In this document: positions 18,601 through 26,034 of the stretch, one piece after another | Layout: every line of letters begins with the position of its first letter | Position numbering within the stretch: the first letter of the stretch is position 1 | Assembly (NCBI RefSeq): GCF_900111005.1 | Contig: NZ_FOFV01000024.1 | Coordinates: 448-64,447, forward strand | Reading direction: 5' to 3' | DNA length: 64,000 nucleotides | From: Lentzea albida | GTDB lineage: Bacteria > Actinomycetota > Actinomycetes > Mycobacteriales > Pseudonocardiaceae | Position numbers and translations under genes: made by a program | The notes under the pieces: generated by a model | What the model was told of the DNA's origin: nothing | Databases searched by the model: none | Seen by the model: only the letters and a program-made list of their open reading frames with translations

Positions 18601-18933
18601 GCACCGCCGGTCGGCGAGACCGAGGAGGTCGTCGCGCGGATCTACGGCGACCTCCTCGGCCGGACCGGCGTCGGCAGGCACGACGGCTTCTTCGACCTGG
18701 GCGGGCACTCCCTGCTGGCCACCAGGGCGCTGTTCCAGGTCGGGGAGCGCTTCGGCGCGCGGGTCGAGCTGCAGGACCTCTTCGCGAACCCGACGGTGGC
18801 CGCACTCGCCGCGCGGATCGACGACGGCCTGACCCGGGGCGCCCAGGACGACCTCGCCATCAGCGCGGCCCTCGACCGGCTCGAGTCGATGTCGGACGAG
18901 GAAGCCGCGCGCCTGCTCGACGGCCTCCACTGA
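15613..18933 (+). CDS. NRPS, one module: docking-C-A-PCP, predicted for glycine
   Basis: A 1106-residue nonribosomal peptide synthetase. Residues 1-52 look like a TubC-type N-terminal docking domain. A condensation domain follows, with the full active motif HHLVADG (His186, His187, Asp191). The adenylation domain spans about 510-930, and the PCP has Ser1033 (GGHSLLA). Reading the ten specificity positions by eye gives D-I-L-Q-L-G-L-I-W-K, which matches known glycine codes. No thioesterase, methyltransferase or epimerase is fused. The GTG start overlaps the PKS stop by 4 bases; ATG 15622 is an alternative. It should add glycine to the beta-keto acyl chain from the PKS. Confidence 0.92.
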   Translation: MNTMTSLVELVGRGVQLTPAGDRLRLRAAPGVLDPAGQDAVKEHKSELLDALGGRSACRLTGVQDRIWFLTKLDPTGVAYTFTVTYRIEGPVDAAALASALETVWRRHPGLRATFEEIGGVPVQFIEPGSAPVLRTADLPGATREEVDRALRDALIAPFDLSRGPLARSMLVRTGEREHVWGLTLHHLVADGWTTGLVVREVAEILCGEDAPAAVVGLDYTDYAEWERTHADSPAAAANLDHWVGALSGSTPLELPLDHPRPAQRGHAGARVDFVLRPGLTAGLTEFGQEESATRFATLLAVHLVLLWHYTERDDISIGTPFANRLDPAFERTAGCFVSTLVLRVGLSPELSFRELVRRTAAVCADAWDHQNYSYEKLVGEVAGSRDLSRSPLFQAFFAFQDAFHPLRLPGAAAELRPFDTGSVQFDLELHFHPGVDARGLLGSFYYDTALFERSTVEAMARRWQHLAMSLLGSPDLPIGDVSLMTELERRNLLRRNNTTSDHVRDTTVDRLVAQRAEAAPERVAVRCDGRELSYAELDRAVSALARRIDAAGGRGRRVGIFLDRGSEMVVAVLAALRAGAVFVPLATDLPEERMAWIVEDTGMSLAITSSDVAIRLPDQVVPLPVDEPPGTTPGGPLEPPASDSPAYVLHTSGSTGRPKGVEVRHDNLLNLLHAMAVKPGIRQDDVFLAVTSLSFDISLLELLLPLVTGATVVVATLEEATDPARLAGLLDSSGATVMQATPSTWRMLFDSGWKGLSRLTALCGGEALSRDLADQLLDGCEEVWNLYGPTETTIWSARWKVDATDPVRIGEPIENTRFHVVNGRGLLVPPGVPGELCIAGEGVANGYLNRPEETGRRFAELAEVPERVYRTGDLVRELADGTLTFLGRTDQQLKVRGHRVEAAEVEHVLRRHPSVADAVVTLTADGVLVAHVATHEGGTTPAEELRDLLGPVLPAYMVPQRFVVHTAFPMTPNGKVDRKALSSIVPEPAPADTSSAPPVGETEEVVARIYGDLLGRTGVGRHDGFFDLGGHSLLATRALFQVGERFGARVELQDLFANPTVAALAARIDDGLTRGAQDDLAISAALDRLESMSDEEAARLLDGLH

Positions 18934-18962
18934 AGAACCAGCGAACCAGGAGAGAGAGCGCG

Positions 18963-19928
18963 ATGAACACGACCGACCGGCTCCAGCGGCTGTCCGACAC
19001 CAAGCGGCTGGCGTTGTTGCGGCTGCTGGAGAACAGGAACATCGGCAACGACCGGCTGCTCACCCTGGAGGGGTCGAACGTCAAGGTGCTGCGGGAGGGC
19101 AGCCCGATCCTGTTCCTCTACCCCGCCACGGACGGCAGCGTGAGCTACATGAACAACTACCTGCCGCACATCCCCGAGTCCTGGGGCGTGTACGCGTTGC
19201 AGACCCCCGGCATGGAAGGGGAGCAGCCGCCGTACCGGACCGTCGCGGAGCTGGCCGCGCACGGCATCCGCCAGATGCGTCGCGTCCAGCCGGAGGGCCC
19301 CTACTACGTCGCCGGGAACTGCATGGGCGGGCTGCCGGCCTACGAGACCGCCCGCCAGCTCCACGAGCAAGGCGAACGAACCGGCCTCGTCCTGCACCTG
19401 ATGCCGAACTTCAACCGCCCCTGGAAGGAGCTGCCGGTCGACGGCGGCTCGTTGCAGCAGCGGGCGATCATGGACTACGTCTACATCATCGAACGCCTGC
19501 TGGACGTGCGGATCGACCTCCCGTGGGACGAGCTGAACGAGCTCGACGAGGAGGCGCAGGTCGAGTACGTCGTCCGCTACGTCGACGAGCACGACCTGCT
19601 GTCCGGAATGGACCTCGACGTGTTCCGCAACCGGATGGCCATCTACAAGGCGAACCTCTCGGCGATGCTCACCTACGACCCCCCGAGCGGTTTCGACGGC
19701 AGCATCACGATCCTCGCCGTCGGCGAGGCCAGCCGGCAGGAGACCGCGATCCACGCCCTGTCGCCCTACGCCGCACCACTGCGGTCGATCCACCGCGACC
19801 AGATCAACACCATCTTCGTCGACGCCGACGGCGGCGCGCTGTTCGACGGGGCGGAGCCGGACATCGGCAGGATCGGCCGCGAGCTGCGCGAGATCATCGC
19901 CGCCGCGGGCGAAGGCGCCCGCGCGTGA
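18963..19928 (+). CDS. Thioesterase-like alpha/beta hydrolase with Cys nucleophile
   Basis: A 321-residue protein with the fold of NRPS/PKS thioesterases. The elbow reads GNCMGG, placing Cys120 where Ser is usual. The C-terminal segment where the catalytic His normally sits reads DADGGALF, with no His aligned; the nearest is in SIHRDQ. The residue after strand 6 where Asp is common reads LMPNFN. An N-terminal helical stretch of about 40 residues precedes the hydrolase core. The ATG has AGGAGAG upstream and lies 29 bases after the NRPS. It is probably the release or transfer enzyme of the line, but the triad is atypical and it may cyclise or transfer rather than hydrolyse. Confidence 0.82.
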   Translation: MNTTDRLQRLSDTKRLALLRLLENRNIGNDRLLTLEGSNVKVLREGSPILFLYPATDGSVSYMNNYLPHIPESWGVYALQTPGMEGEQPPYRTVAELAAHGIRQMRRVQPEGPYYVAGNCMGGLPAYETARQLHEQGERTGLVLHLMPNFNRPWKELPVDGGSLQQRAIMDYVYIIERLLDVRIDLPWDELNELDEEAQVEYVVRYVDEHDLLSGMDLDVFRNRMAIYKANLSAMLTYDPPSGFDGSITILAVGEASRQETAIHALSPYAAPLRSIHRDQINTIFVDADGGALFDGAEPDIGRIGRELREIIAAAGEGARA

Positions 19929-21889
19929 TCTCCGCGCAACAGGACCGCTATCCGCACCTGTTCTCCCCGCTGCAGGTGGGCCGCGCGCGGTTGAAGAACC
20001 GCATCGTGTTCCCGGCCATCATGAACAACTACGCGCGTGAGGGACTGGTGACCGACCGCACGGTCGCCTTCTACGCCGAACGCGCGGCCGGTGGTGCGGC
20101 GATGGTGGTCTCCGAGGGGTTGTTCGTCCACCCGAGCCCGGTACCCGCGCAGACCACGTTGGCGGCGTACGAACCCGCCAACATCGCGGGGTTCGAGCGC
20201 ATCGCGGCCGCGGTCGAGGAGCACGACTGCCGGATGATCGGTCAGCTCATGCACTCGGGCAGGCAGCAGGTGCGAGGTCCCGTGTCGGACAGTTCGATCG
20301 GAGTGTCGTCCCTGCCGGACCCCTACAGCTGGACGGTTCCGCACGTGATGTCCACGGCGGAGGTCCGGATGGTGGTCGAGGCGTTCGTGACCTCCGCCGC
20401 CGTCCTGCAGCGCGCGGGGTTCTCCGGGGTCGAGGTGCACGCGGCGCACGGTCACCTGATCACGCAGTTCCTGTCGCCGTGGTCGAACACCAGGCAGGAC
20501 GAGTACGGCGGCGACCTGGACGGCCGGACCAGGTTCCTGCGCGAGGTCCTGGCCGGGATCAGGTCGGTGTGCGGGACGGACTTCGTGCTGGGCTTGAAGA
20601 TGCCGGGCGACGAGCTGGTGGAGGGAGGCATCACCGCGCGGGAGTCGGCCCGCATCGCGAACCGGGTGAGCCGGGAGACACCTCCGGACTACCTCGCGTT
20701 CGGGCAGGGCAACTCCTCGCTCAGCTTCGGCGACCACGTGCCCGACATGCACTACCCGCCCGGCCCGTACCTCGGGATCCAGCGGGATCTCCGGACAGCG
20801 GTGAGCCCCCCGGTCCTGGCGTTCGGCCGGATCACCTCCGCCGCCCAGGCCGAGGCCGTGATCCGCGACGGGACCGGTGACCTGGTCGGTCTGGGACGCC
20901 TCCTGGTGGCCGACCCCGGGTTCCCGGTCAAGGTGCGGGCGGGCCGCGAGCGGGAGGTGCGGCCGTGCGTCTACTGCAACGTCTGCTGGGGCGAGGTCAC
21001 CAGCGGTCGCACGATCGCCTGTGTCGTCAACCCCGACCTCGGCACCGGCGGCGAAGCGGCTCGCCCGGTCCGCCGGTCGCCGAGGCGGCGCGAGGTCACC
21101 GTCGTCGGTGGCGGTGTGGCTGGTCTTCAGGCCGCCGCGGCGGCCGCCGAACACGGCCACCGGGTGACCCTGCTGGCCGGACCGCGCCTGGGAGGCAAGG
21201 CGAGGGTGGAGTCGCTGCTGCCGGGACGAGGCGATCTCGCCGCCGTCCTGGAGCGGCAGCGGTGGCTGGTGGAGCACACCGGGGTGCGCGTCGAGCAGAG
21301 CGGGCACGTCACGGAGGAGGCGGTCCTCGCGACCGGTCCCGACGTCGTCGTCCTCGCCACCGGGGCGCACATGATGCGACCGCCCACCCTCGGCGCCGAC
21401 AGCGAGGACGGTGTCAGCGTGCGGGACTACCTGGCCCAGGACGACGCCGGAACCGGTGACGGCACCGCGGTGCTGTTCGACTTCGACCACTCGGCCGGGA
21501 CCTACGCGGTGGCCGACCTCCTGGCGCGGCGCTACCGCGACGTGGTGGTCGTGACGGCCAGGACGTCCCTGGGCGACGGCGTGCCGTACGTGAGCCGCCT
21601 GGGCGTCCACCGGCGACTGCACGAGGCGGGCGTGCGCATCGAGCTGTCGACCGAACCGGTGCTGTACGAGGACCACGTGCTGCGCTGCGCCAACGTCTTC
21701 ACCGGACAGCTCACCGAGATCGAGGACGTGGCCCTGTTCACCTGGTCGACCCCCCGCCGGCCGGTCGACGAGCTGTCGCAGCCGCTGTCGGCGCGCGGGA
21801 TGTCCGTGCACGTCATCGGGGACGCGTACGCGCCGGGAACGATGCTCACGTCCATCCGGGAGGCCGAGATGCTCGGCAGGCGGCTGTGA
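19925..21889 (+). CDS. Old Yellow Enzyme / 2,4-dienoyl-CoA reductase-type flavo-iron-sulfur reductase
   Basis: A 654-residue oxidoreductase. Residues 1-340 form an FMN TIM barrel (VHAAHGHLI, SNTRQDEYGG). A four-cysteine cluster motif, Cys348-x2-Cys351-x2-Cys354-x11-Cys366, follows, and residues 375-654 carry the dinucleotide fold VVGGGVAG. Family members reduce enoyl or dienoyl double bonds, or demethylate amines. The common spacing is C-x2-C-x3-C-x11-C, so this one lacks a residue. The GTG start overlaps the thioesterase stop by 4 bases, so the two are coupled. An alkene on the aryl-propenoyl or polyketide intermediate is the inferred substrate. Confidence 0.87.
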   Translation: MISAQQDRYPHLFSPLQVGRARLKNRIVFPAIMNNYAREGLVTDRTVAFYAERAAGGAAMVVSEGLFVHPSPVPAQTTLAAYEPANIAGFERIAAAVEEHDCRMIGQLMHSGRQQVRGPVSDSSIGVSSLPDPYSWTVPHVMSTAEVRMVVEAFVTSAAVLQRAGFSGVEVHAAHGHLITQFLSPWSNTRQDEYGGDLDGRTRFLREVLAGIRSVCGTDFVLGLKMPGDELVEGGITARESARIANRVSRETPPDYLAFGQGNSSLSFGDHVPDMHYPPGPYLGIQRDLRTAVSPPVLAFGRITSAAQAEAVIRDGTGDLVGLGRLLVADPGFPVKVRAGREREVRPCVYCNVCWGEVTSGRTIACVVNPDLGTGGEAARPVRRSPRRREVTVVGGGVAGLQAAAAAAEHGHRVTLLAGPRLGGKARVESLLPGRGDLAAVLERQRWLVEHTGVRVEQSGHVTEEAVLATGPDVVVLATGAHMMRPPTLGADSEDGVSVRDYLAQDDAGTGDGTAVLFDFDHSAGTYAVADLLARRYRDVVVVTARTSLGDGVPYVSRLGVHRRLHEAGVRIELSTEPVLYEDHVLRCANVFTGQLTEIEDVALFTWSTPRRPVDELSQPLSARGMSVHVIGDAYAPGTMLTSIREAEMLGRRL

Positions 21890-21951
21890 GGGCACCTCCG
21901 CGGTCGTTGTTCCGAGATCCCGTTCCACCCGGTCACCTTCGTGGAGATGAG

Positions 21952-23205
21952 ATGCCGAACAGCAGCACGGGCCGGTGCCCGGTGCAGGGCCGATTCGACC
22001 CGCTGGCCCCCGACTACCTCGCGGACCCGTACCCGGCGCTCGCCGCCCTGCGCGAGGAGGGCCCGGTCTTCTACGAGCCGCGGCTCGACATGTGGCCGGT
22101 GACCAGGCACGAGGACGTCAAGCGGATCCTCACCGATCACGAGAGCTTCTCCGGCGCGATCACCCAGACGCCCTTCTACCCGCTCGCGCCGCAGGCGAAG
22201 GAGATCCTCGACGCCGGGTTCCACGCCACCCCGACGGTCTCGAACTGCGACCCGCCCAAGCACACCAGGGTCCGCGCGTTCAACGTCAAGGCGTTCTCCG
22301 CCCGCAGGGTCGCGGGGCTCGAACCGGTCATCCGCGCCCGCACCACCGAACTGCTCGACGGTGTCGCCGGCCGGTCGCGGTTCGACCTGGTGCAGGAGCT
22401 GACGGCGCCGTTGCCCGCCACGATCGTCTTCAGCCTGATCGGCTTCCCCGAGTCGGACTGGGATGGGCTCAAGGCGCTCGCGCTCAACCGCATGGCCTTC
22501 ACCTGGGGACGGTCCACAGAGGACGAACAGGTCAGAATCGCGGGGAGGATGGTCGAGTACTGGCGGTACTGCACCGACTTCGTCGCCGCGCGCAAGGAGG
22601 ACCTGCGGGACGACTTCACCAGCGAACTGCTCCGCTCCCACCTCGCGGATCCCGCCGCGCTGTCGGTCGAGGAGATCGTCAACGTCATCCACGCGGTGAG
22701 CTTCGCGGGCCACGAGACCACGACCAACGCGTCGTCGAGCACGCTGCAGCGGCTGCTCACGCACCGGGAGCAGTGGGAGGAGATCTGCGCCGACCCGTCG
22801 CTGATCGCGAACGCGGTCGAGGAGGGCCTGCGCTTCGACCCGAGTCTGCACACCTGGCGCAAGATCACCACCAGGCAGGTCGACATCGGCGGTGTCACGG
22901 TCCCGGCGGGCGCCAAGCTCCTGCTGCTCCTCGGCTCCGCGAACCACGACCCGGCGCGGTTCCCCGACCCGGACCGGTTCGACGTCCACCGCCCCAACTC
23001 CCAGCAGCACCTCACGTTCGGCAGGGGGATCCACGCCTGCTTCGGCGCCCCGCTGGCGAGGCTGGAGATGCGGGTCGTGCTGGAGGAGCTGACGGCCCGC
23101 CTGCCCCACCTCCGGCTCGCGGCCGACGAAGTCGTGCGGTACCACGAGAACGCGTGCTTCCGCGGCCCCGTGCGGCTGTGGGTCGACAACCCGGCCCCGG
23201 TCTGA
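21952..23205 (+). CDS. Cytochrome P450 (core operon)
   Basis: A 417-residue soluble bacterial P450 with all hallmarks: I-helix AGHETT, ExxR in EEGLR and heme loop FGRGIHACFGAP with the Cys ligand. The acid-alcohol pair needed for oxygen activation is intact, so normal hydroxylation or epoxidation chemistry is expected. ATG 21952, with GGAG five bases upstream, is preferred over a GTG at 21886 that overlaps the previous stop. It is the last gene of the rightward PKS operon and probably tailors the released product. The next gene converges on it. Confidence 0.92.
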   Translation: MPNSSTGRCPVQGRFDPLAPDYLADPYPALAALREEGPVFYEPRLDMWPVTRHEDVKRILTDHESFSGAITQTPFYPLAPQAKEILDAGFHATPTVSNCDPPKHTRVRAFNVKAFSARRVAGLEPVIRARTTELLDGVAGRSRFDLVQELTAPLPATIVFSLIGFPESDWDGLKALALNRMAFTWGRSTEDEQVRIAGRMVEYWRYCTDFVAARKEDLRDDFTSELLRSHLADPAALSVEEIVNVIHAVSFAGHETTTNASSSTLQRLLTHREQWEEICADPSLIANAVEEGLRFDPSLHTWRKITTRQVDIGGVTVPAGAKLLLLLGSANHDPARFPDPDRFDVHRPNSQQHLTFGRGIHACFGAPLARLEMRVVLEELTARLPHLRLAADEVVRYHENACFRGPVRLWVDNPAPV

Positions 23206-23243
23206 GGGCCGGCCCAGGGCACCACGGCCGACCGGTCACCTCG

Positions 23244-23522
23244 TCACACGCTGATCAGGCAGCCCTGGTCGTCGCGCGCGGAGGCGTCCGCGTCCTCGAA
23301 CCGGTGGCCGTTCGAAGCGAGCCGGCGAAACCGCAGCGTGGTGCCGCGAGGCACCACGACCGCCGCGGTGCGCTTGCCGTTGGAGCGCGCGCGGAGCTCG
23401 GTCGTGCCCGGCGTCCAGTCGTTGAAGTCGTCGACCACGCTGACGCGGCCCGGCGGCCCGTACCGGGGCAACGCCCACGTCACACGTACTTGCTGGTCCT
23501 CGGCAGGCATGATCCGGATCAT
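23244..23522 (-). CDS. Small isoamylase-early-set / CBM48-like protein
   Basis: A 92-residue protein made of one immunoglobulin-like glycogen-recognition domain. VTWALP, the VVDDFNDWTPG core, a TTLRFRRLA strand and a DADA turn are the marks of CBM48/isoamylase N-terminal domains. There is no catalytic domain. The ATG at 23522 (alternative 23510) is preceded by GGAGAGG some distance upstream. It converges on the P450 gene and diverges from the salicylate synthase. Stand-alone proteins of this kind are common in actinomycetes and usually unassigned; a link to the pathway is not evident. Confidence 0.75.
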   Translation of the reverse strand: MIRIMPAEDQQVRVTWALPRYGPPGRVSVVDDFNDWTPGTTELRARSNGKRTAAVVVPRGTTLRFRRLASNGHRFEDADASARDDQGCLISV

Positions 23523-23711
23523 CGAGTCGTCGTCCTCTCCGCGTTCCCCGGTCACTTCGCCGCGCCGGCCTGCCGCCGGACGCCGTCCCGACCGCCGCGC
23601 CCGTGCGGGGCGCGCGATCCCCGGTTCAGGTGACTTCCTCCAGGAACGCGGCCCGTTCGCGACCGGGCCCGCGATCCGCCGGCAAAACCGATCAAACCCA
23701 GGAGAATCAAG

Positions 23712-24995
23712 GTGAAGTACTGCGAACGTCAGGTCGTGTCGCCGGCCGATCCTCTGCGCGTGGTCACCGCGCTCGCGGCCACGTCGACCGAGGACAACGT
23801 GCTCTACGAGAACCAGGGATCGGTCTGCTGGGGCGAAGGCGCGCACGCGACCGTGACCACGCGGGCGGGCGAACCGCTGTCGGCGATCGCCTCCCGGCTC
23901 GCGGAGGTCGACGTCGAGGACTGGCGCGCTTACGGCTGGGCCACCTTCGAACTGTCCTATGCGTTGCACGGGCTGGACGACGTGCCGGAGACCGGCGCGG
24001 TCACGTTGATGATCCCGAGGCGCGAGGTGCGTGTCGACAACGGCACCGTCCTGCTGCGCGCGCTCACCGCGGCCGACCTGGACGTGCTGGAGTCGAGGCT
24101 CGCCGACGCCGTGCTGACCGGCGGGATCGAGCCGGTGGACACGCGCGTCGACGTCGACGTGGACGGCCACGACGCCGAGAACTACCGGGCGGCGGTCGCG
24201 GCGGCCGTCGCGGAGATCCGCTCCGGCGCGCTCGACAAGGTGATCCTCTCCCGCGTGGTGCCGGTGCCCGAGGACATCGACCTGCCCGCGACGTACCTCA
24301 CCGGCCGGCTCGCCAACAGCCCGGCACGCTCGTTCCTGCTGTGCCTGCGAGGCTGGCGGGCGCTGGGGTTCAGCCCGGAGATCGTGATCAGCGTGAGCTC
24401 CGGACGCGAGGTGGTCACCCAGCCGCTGGCCGGCACGCGCGCCTTCCTGGGTGACCACGCCGCCGACCAGGCCCGGCGCAACGAGCTCTACCGCGACCCG
24501 AAGGAGGTCTTCGAACACGCGATCTCGGTGCGCTTGGCGGCGGTCGAACTGTCCACCGTGTGCACGCCGTCGACCGTCCGCGTCGAGGAGTTCATGAATG
24601 TCAAGGAACGCGGCAGCGTGCAGCACCTCGCCTCCCAGCTCACGGGCTCGCTGGCGCCGGGTCGCACCGGCTGGGACGCGTTCGCCGCGCTCTTCCCGGC
24701 GGTGACGGCGTCCGGTGTGCCGAAAGCACCCGCTTGCGAGCTGATCCGGCGGGCCGAGACGCAGCCACGCGGCCTCTACAGCGGCGCCGTGCTGACCGTC
24801 GATCCCGACGGCGCCATCGACGCGGCCCTCGTCCTGCGCAGTGTGTTCCGCCGCGACGGCTCCACCTGGCTGCGGGCGGGCGCGGGGATCGTCGCCCAGT
24901 CCACCCCCGAACGGGAACTGGAGGAGACGCGGGAGAAGCTGCGCAGCGTGTCGCGCTTCCTCGTACCGGCACGGCAGTACGCCTCGGTGGACTGA
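23712..24995 (+). CDS. Salicylate synthase (MbtI/Irp9/YbtS type)
   Basis: A 427-residue chorismate-utilising enzyme. The C-terminal half carries the salicylate-synthase block VKERGSVQHLASQLTG, FPAVTASGVPKAPA, RGLYSGAVL and WLRAGAGIV, with the metal-binding Glu near the end (ELEETREKL). It closely resembles MbtI, which turns chorismate into salicylate through isochorismate in one active site. GTG 23712 has AGGAGAA upstream and its own promoter region. No separate pyruvate lyase is needed. No dedicated salicyl-AMP ligase of the siderophore type is seen, so one of the three adenylating enzymes here probably activates the product. Confidence 0.9.
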   Translation: MKYCERQVVSPADPLRVVTALAATSTEDNVLYENQGSVCWGEGAHATVTTRAGEPLSAIASRLAEVDVEDWRAYGWATFELSYALHGLDDVPETGAVTLMIPRREVRVDNGTVLLRALTAADLDVLESRLADAVLTGGIEPVDTRVDVDVDGHDAENYRAAVAAAVAEIRSGALDKVILSRVVPVPEDIDLPATYLTGRLANSPARSFLLCLRGWRALGFSPEIVISVSSGREVVTQPLAGTRAFLGDHAADQARRNELYRDPKEVFEHAISVRLAAVELSTVCTPSTVRVEEFMNVKERGSVQHLASQLTGSLAPGRTGWDAFAALFPAVTASGVPKAPACELIRRAETQPRGLYSGAVLTVDPDGAIDAALVLRSVFRRDGSTWLRAGAGIVAQSTPERELEETREKLRSVSRFLVPARQYASVD

Positions 24996-25002
24996 TCGCG
25001 GA

Positions 25003-25042
25003 CGAGCCCGGTGGCGCGCCACGCCCCGCGCCGCCGGGCTCG
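25003..25042. terminator. Bidirectional hairpin between convergent genes
   Basis: A 14-bp stem (25003-25016 with 25029-25042; one G-T wobble) and a 12-base loop fill the 49-base gap between the salicylate synthase stop and the KAS III-like stop on the other strand. There is no U-tract, as is common in actinomycetes. Confidence 0.75.
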
Positions 25043-25044
25043 GA

Positions 25045-26034
25045 TCAGCGACGTTCGACGACGAGCGCCGTCGCGGTGAACCCCGCGCCGAGGCCGACGA
25101 GCAGTGCGCGGCCGCCGGTGGTCAGGCTGTCGAGGCGGAGGAGGTCGGCGAGGTTGGCGATCGTGTCGCCGGCACCGAGGTGACCCGTGGTGTCGCCGAG
25201 CAGCACGAGGCGGTCACGCGCGGCTTCGGGGAGCGCGGGGAGCACGGTGTACCTGATCGTCTGCGGGCGCAGCCGCGCGGTGCAGACGACCTCGACGCGA
25301 TCGGCGTGCTGCAGATCCGCGTCGGTCAGGGCCTGGCGCACCGCGGTGGCCACGGTGATGCGGATTTCCTCGGCGGTCGTGCGGAACTCGAGCAGAGCGG
25401 CGCTGTGGTCGAGCGCGGGTGGGAGCGGCCGGAACGGGTGGAAACGCGGGAAGGCGCCTTCCAGCCGAGGGTTGCCGGCCCGGCCGGTGGCCAGAACGGC
25501 CAGCGGTCCCCGGTCGCGGTGCAGCAGCGCTGCGGTGCCCCCGTCGCCCAGAACGACCTCGGGTGCGGTGCGCCAGCGGTCGTAGGGCAGGTCGCGGGTG
25601 TTGGTGCCGGTGCACGCGAGAGCGTGGCGGGTGCCGGGTTCGGTGAGCAGGGTGGTGATGGCGGCGTGCAGTGCCGCGTCACCGCCGCTCGACATCTGGT
25701 TCACGCCAACGGCGACGGCGTGCGTGGTCTCCAGCGCGGCGGCGAGCCGGTGTGCCGGGGACGCCGGGTCCTCGTCGGTCGCGGACATGCCCGCGTAGGC
25801 GAGGAACTCGACTTCCTCCGGCGTGGTCCCGGTGGTGGAGAGCACCTCCCGGCAGGCCTCCAGACCGAGTTGCCACGCCTGCTGCCCGTCGGCGACCGCG
25901 ACCTCGTGGCAGACGGCCGACCGGGCGTCGATGTCGCTGAGCGTGCCCGCCGCGACCGCGTCGGCGGCACGGGATCGTCCTGCGGGCAGCCAGGTCGTGG
26001 CGGCGGAGACGCACACCCGTCCGGAAACCCTCAT
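25045..26034 (-). CDS. KAS III-like protein without catalytic Cys (cassette A)
   Basis: A 329-residue protein of the FabH/KAS III fold. Where FabH has its Cys (AACAG) this protein reads MSSGG, with Ser116 in the Cys position; where FabH has the Asn of the triad it reads TGHLGAGD. It is thus unlikely to condense malonyl-ACP. Ser-containing members such as DpsC act as acyltransferases, so transfer of an ACP-bound acyl group to an acceptor is inferred. The ATG at 26034 overlaps the P450 stop (ATGA). It is the last gene of cassette A and has a diverged counterpart at 37457-38506 that shares TWLP, YAGM, SPAHRLA and PYDRWRTAP. Confidence 0.85.
   Translation of the reverse strand: MRVSGRVCVSAATTWLPAGRSRAADAVAAGTLSDIDARSAVCHEVAVADGQQAWQLGLEACREVLSTTGTTPEEVEFLAYAGMSATDEDPASPAHRLAAALETTHAVAVGVNQMSSGGDAALHAAITTLLTEPGTRHALACTGTNTRDLPYDRWRTAPEVVLGDGGTAALLHRDRGPLAVLATGRAGNPRLEGAFPRFHPFRPLPPALDHSAALLEFRTTAEEIRITVATAVRQALTDADLQHADRVEVVCTARLRPQTIRYTVLPALPEAARDRLVLLGDTTGHLGAGDTIANLADLLRLDSLTTGGRALLVGLGAGFTATALVVERR

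Noticed and set aside
15613..18933. Epimerase or cyclisation function in the NRPS
   Set aside because: The condensation domain has the ordinary HHxxxDG motif, and no extra domain follows the PCP.
23633..23648. TTCCTCCAGGAA palindrome before the salicylate synthase
   Set aside because: The spacer is 4 rather than 7 bases and the conserved G after TTCC is missing, so it does not belong to the TTCCG-N5-YGGAAC set.
23523..25022. Long open frame on the minus strand continuing upstream of the CBM48-like protein
   Set aside because: Only the last 92 residues look like a real protein; the rest is the reverse complement of the salicylate synthase gene, a usual artefact of GC-rich codon bias.
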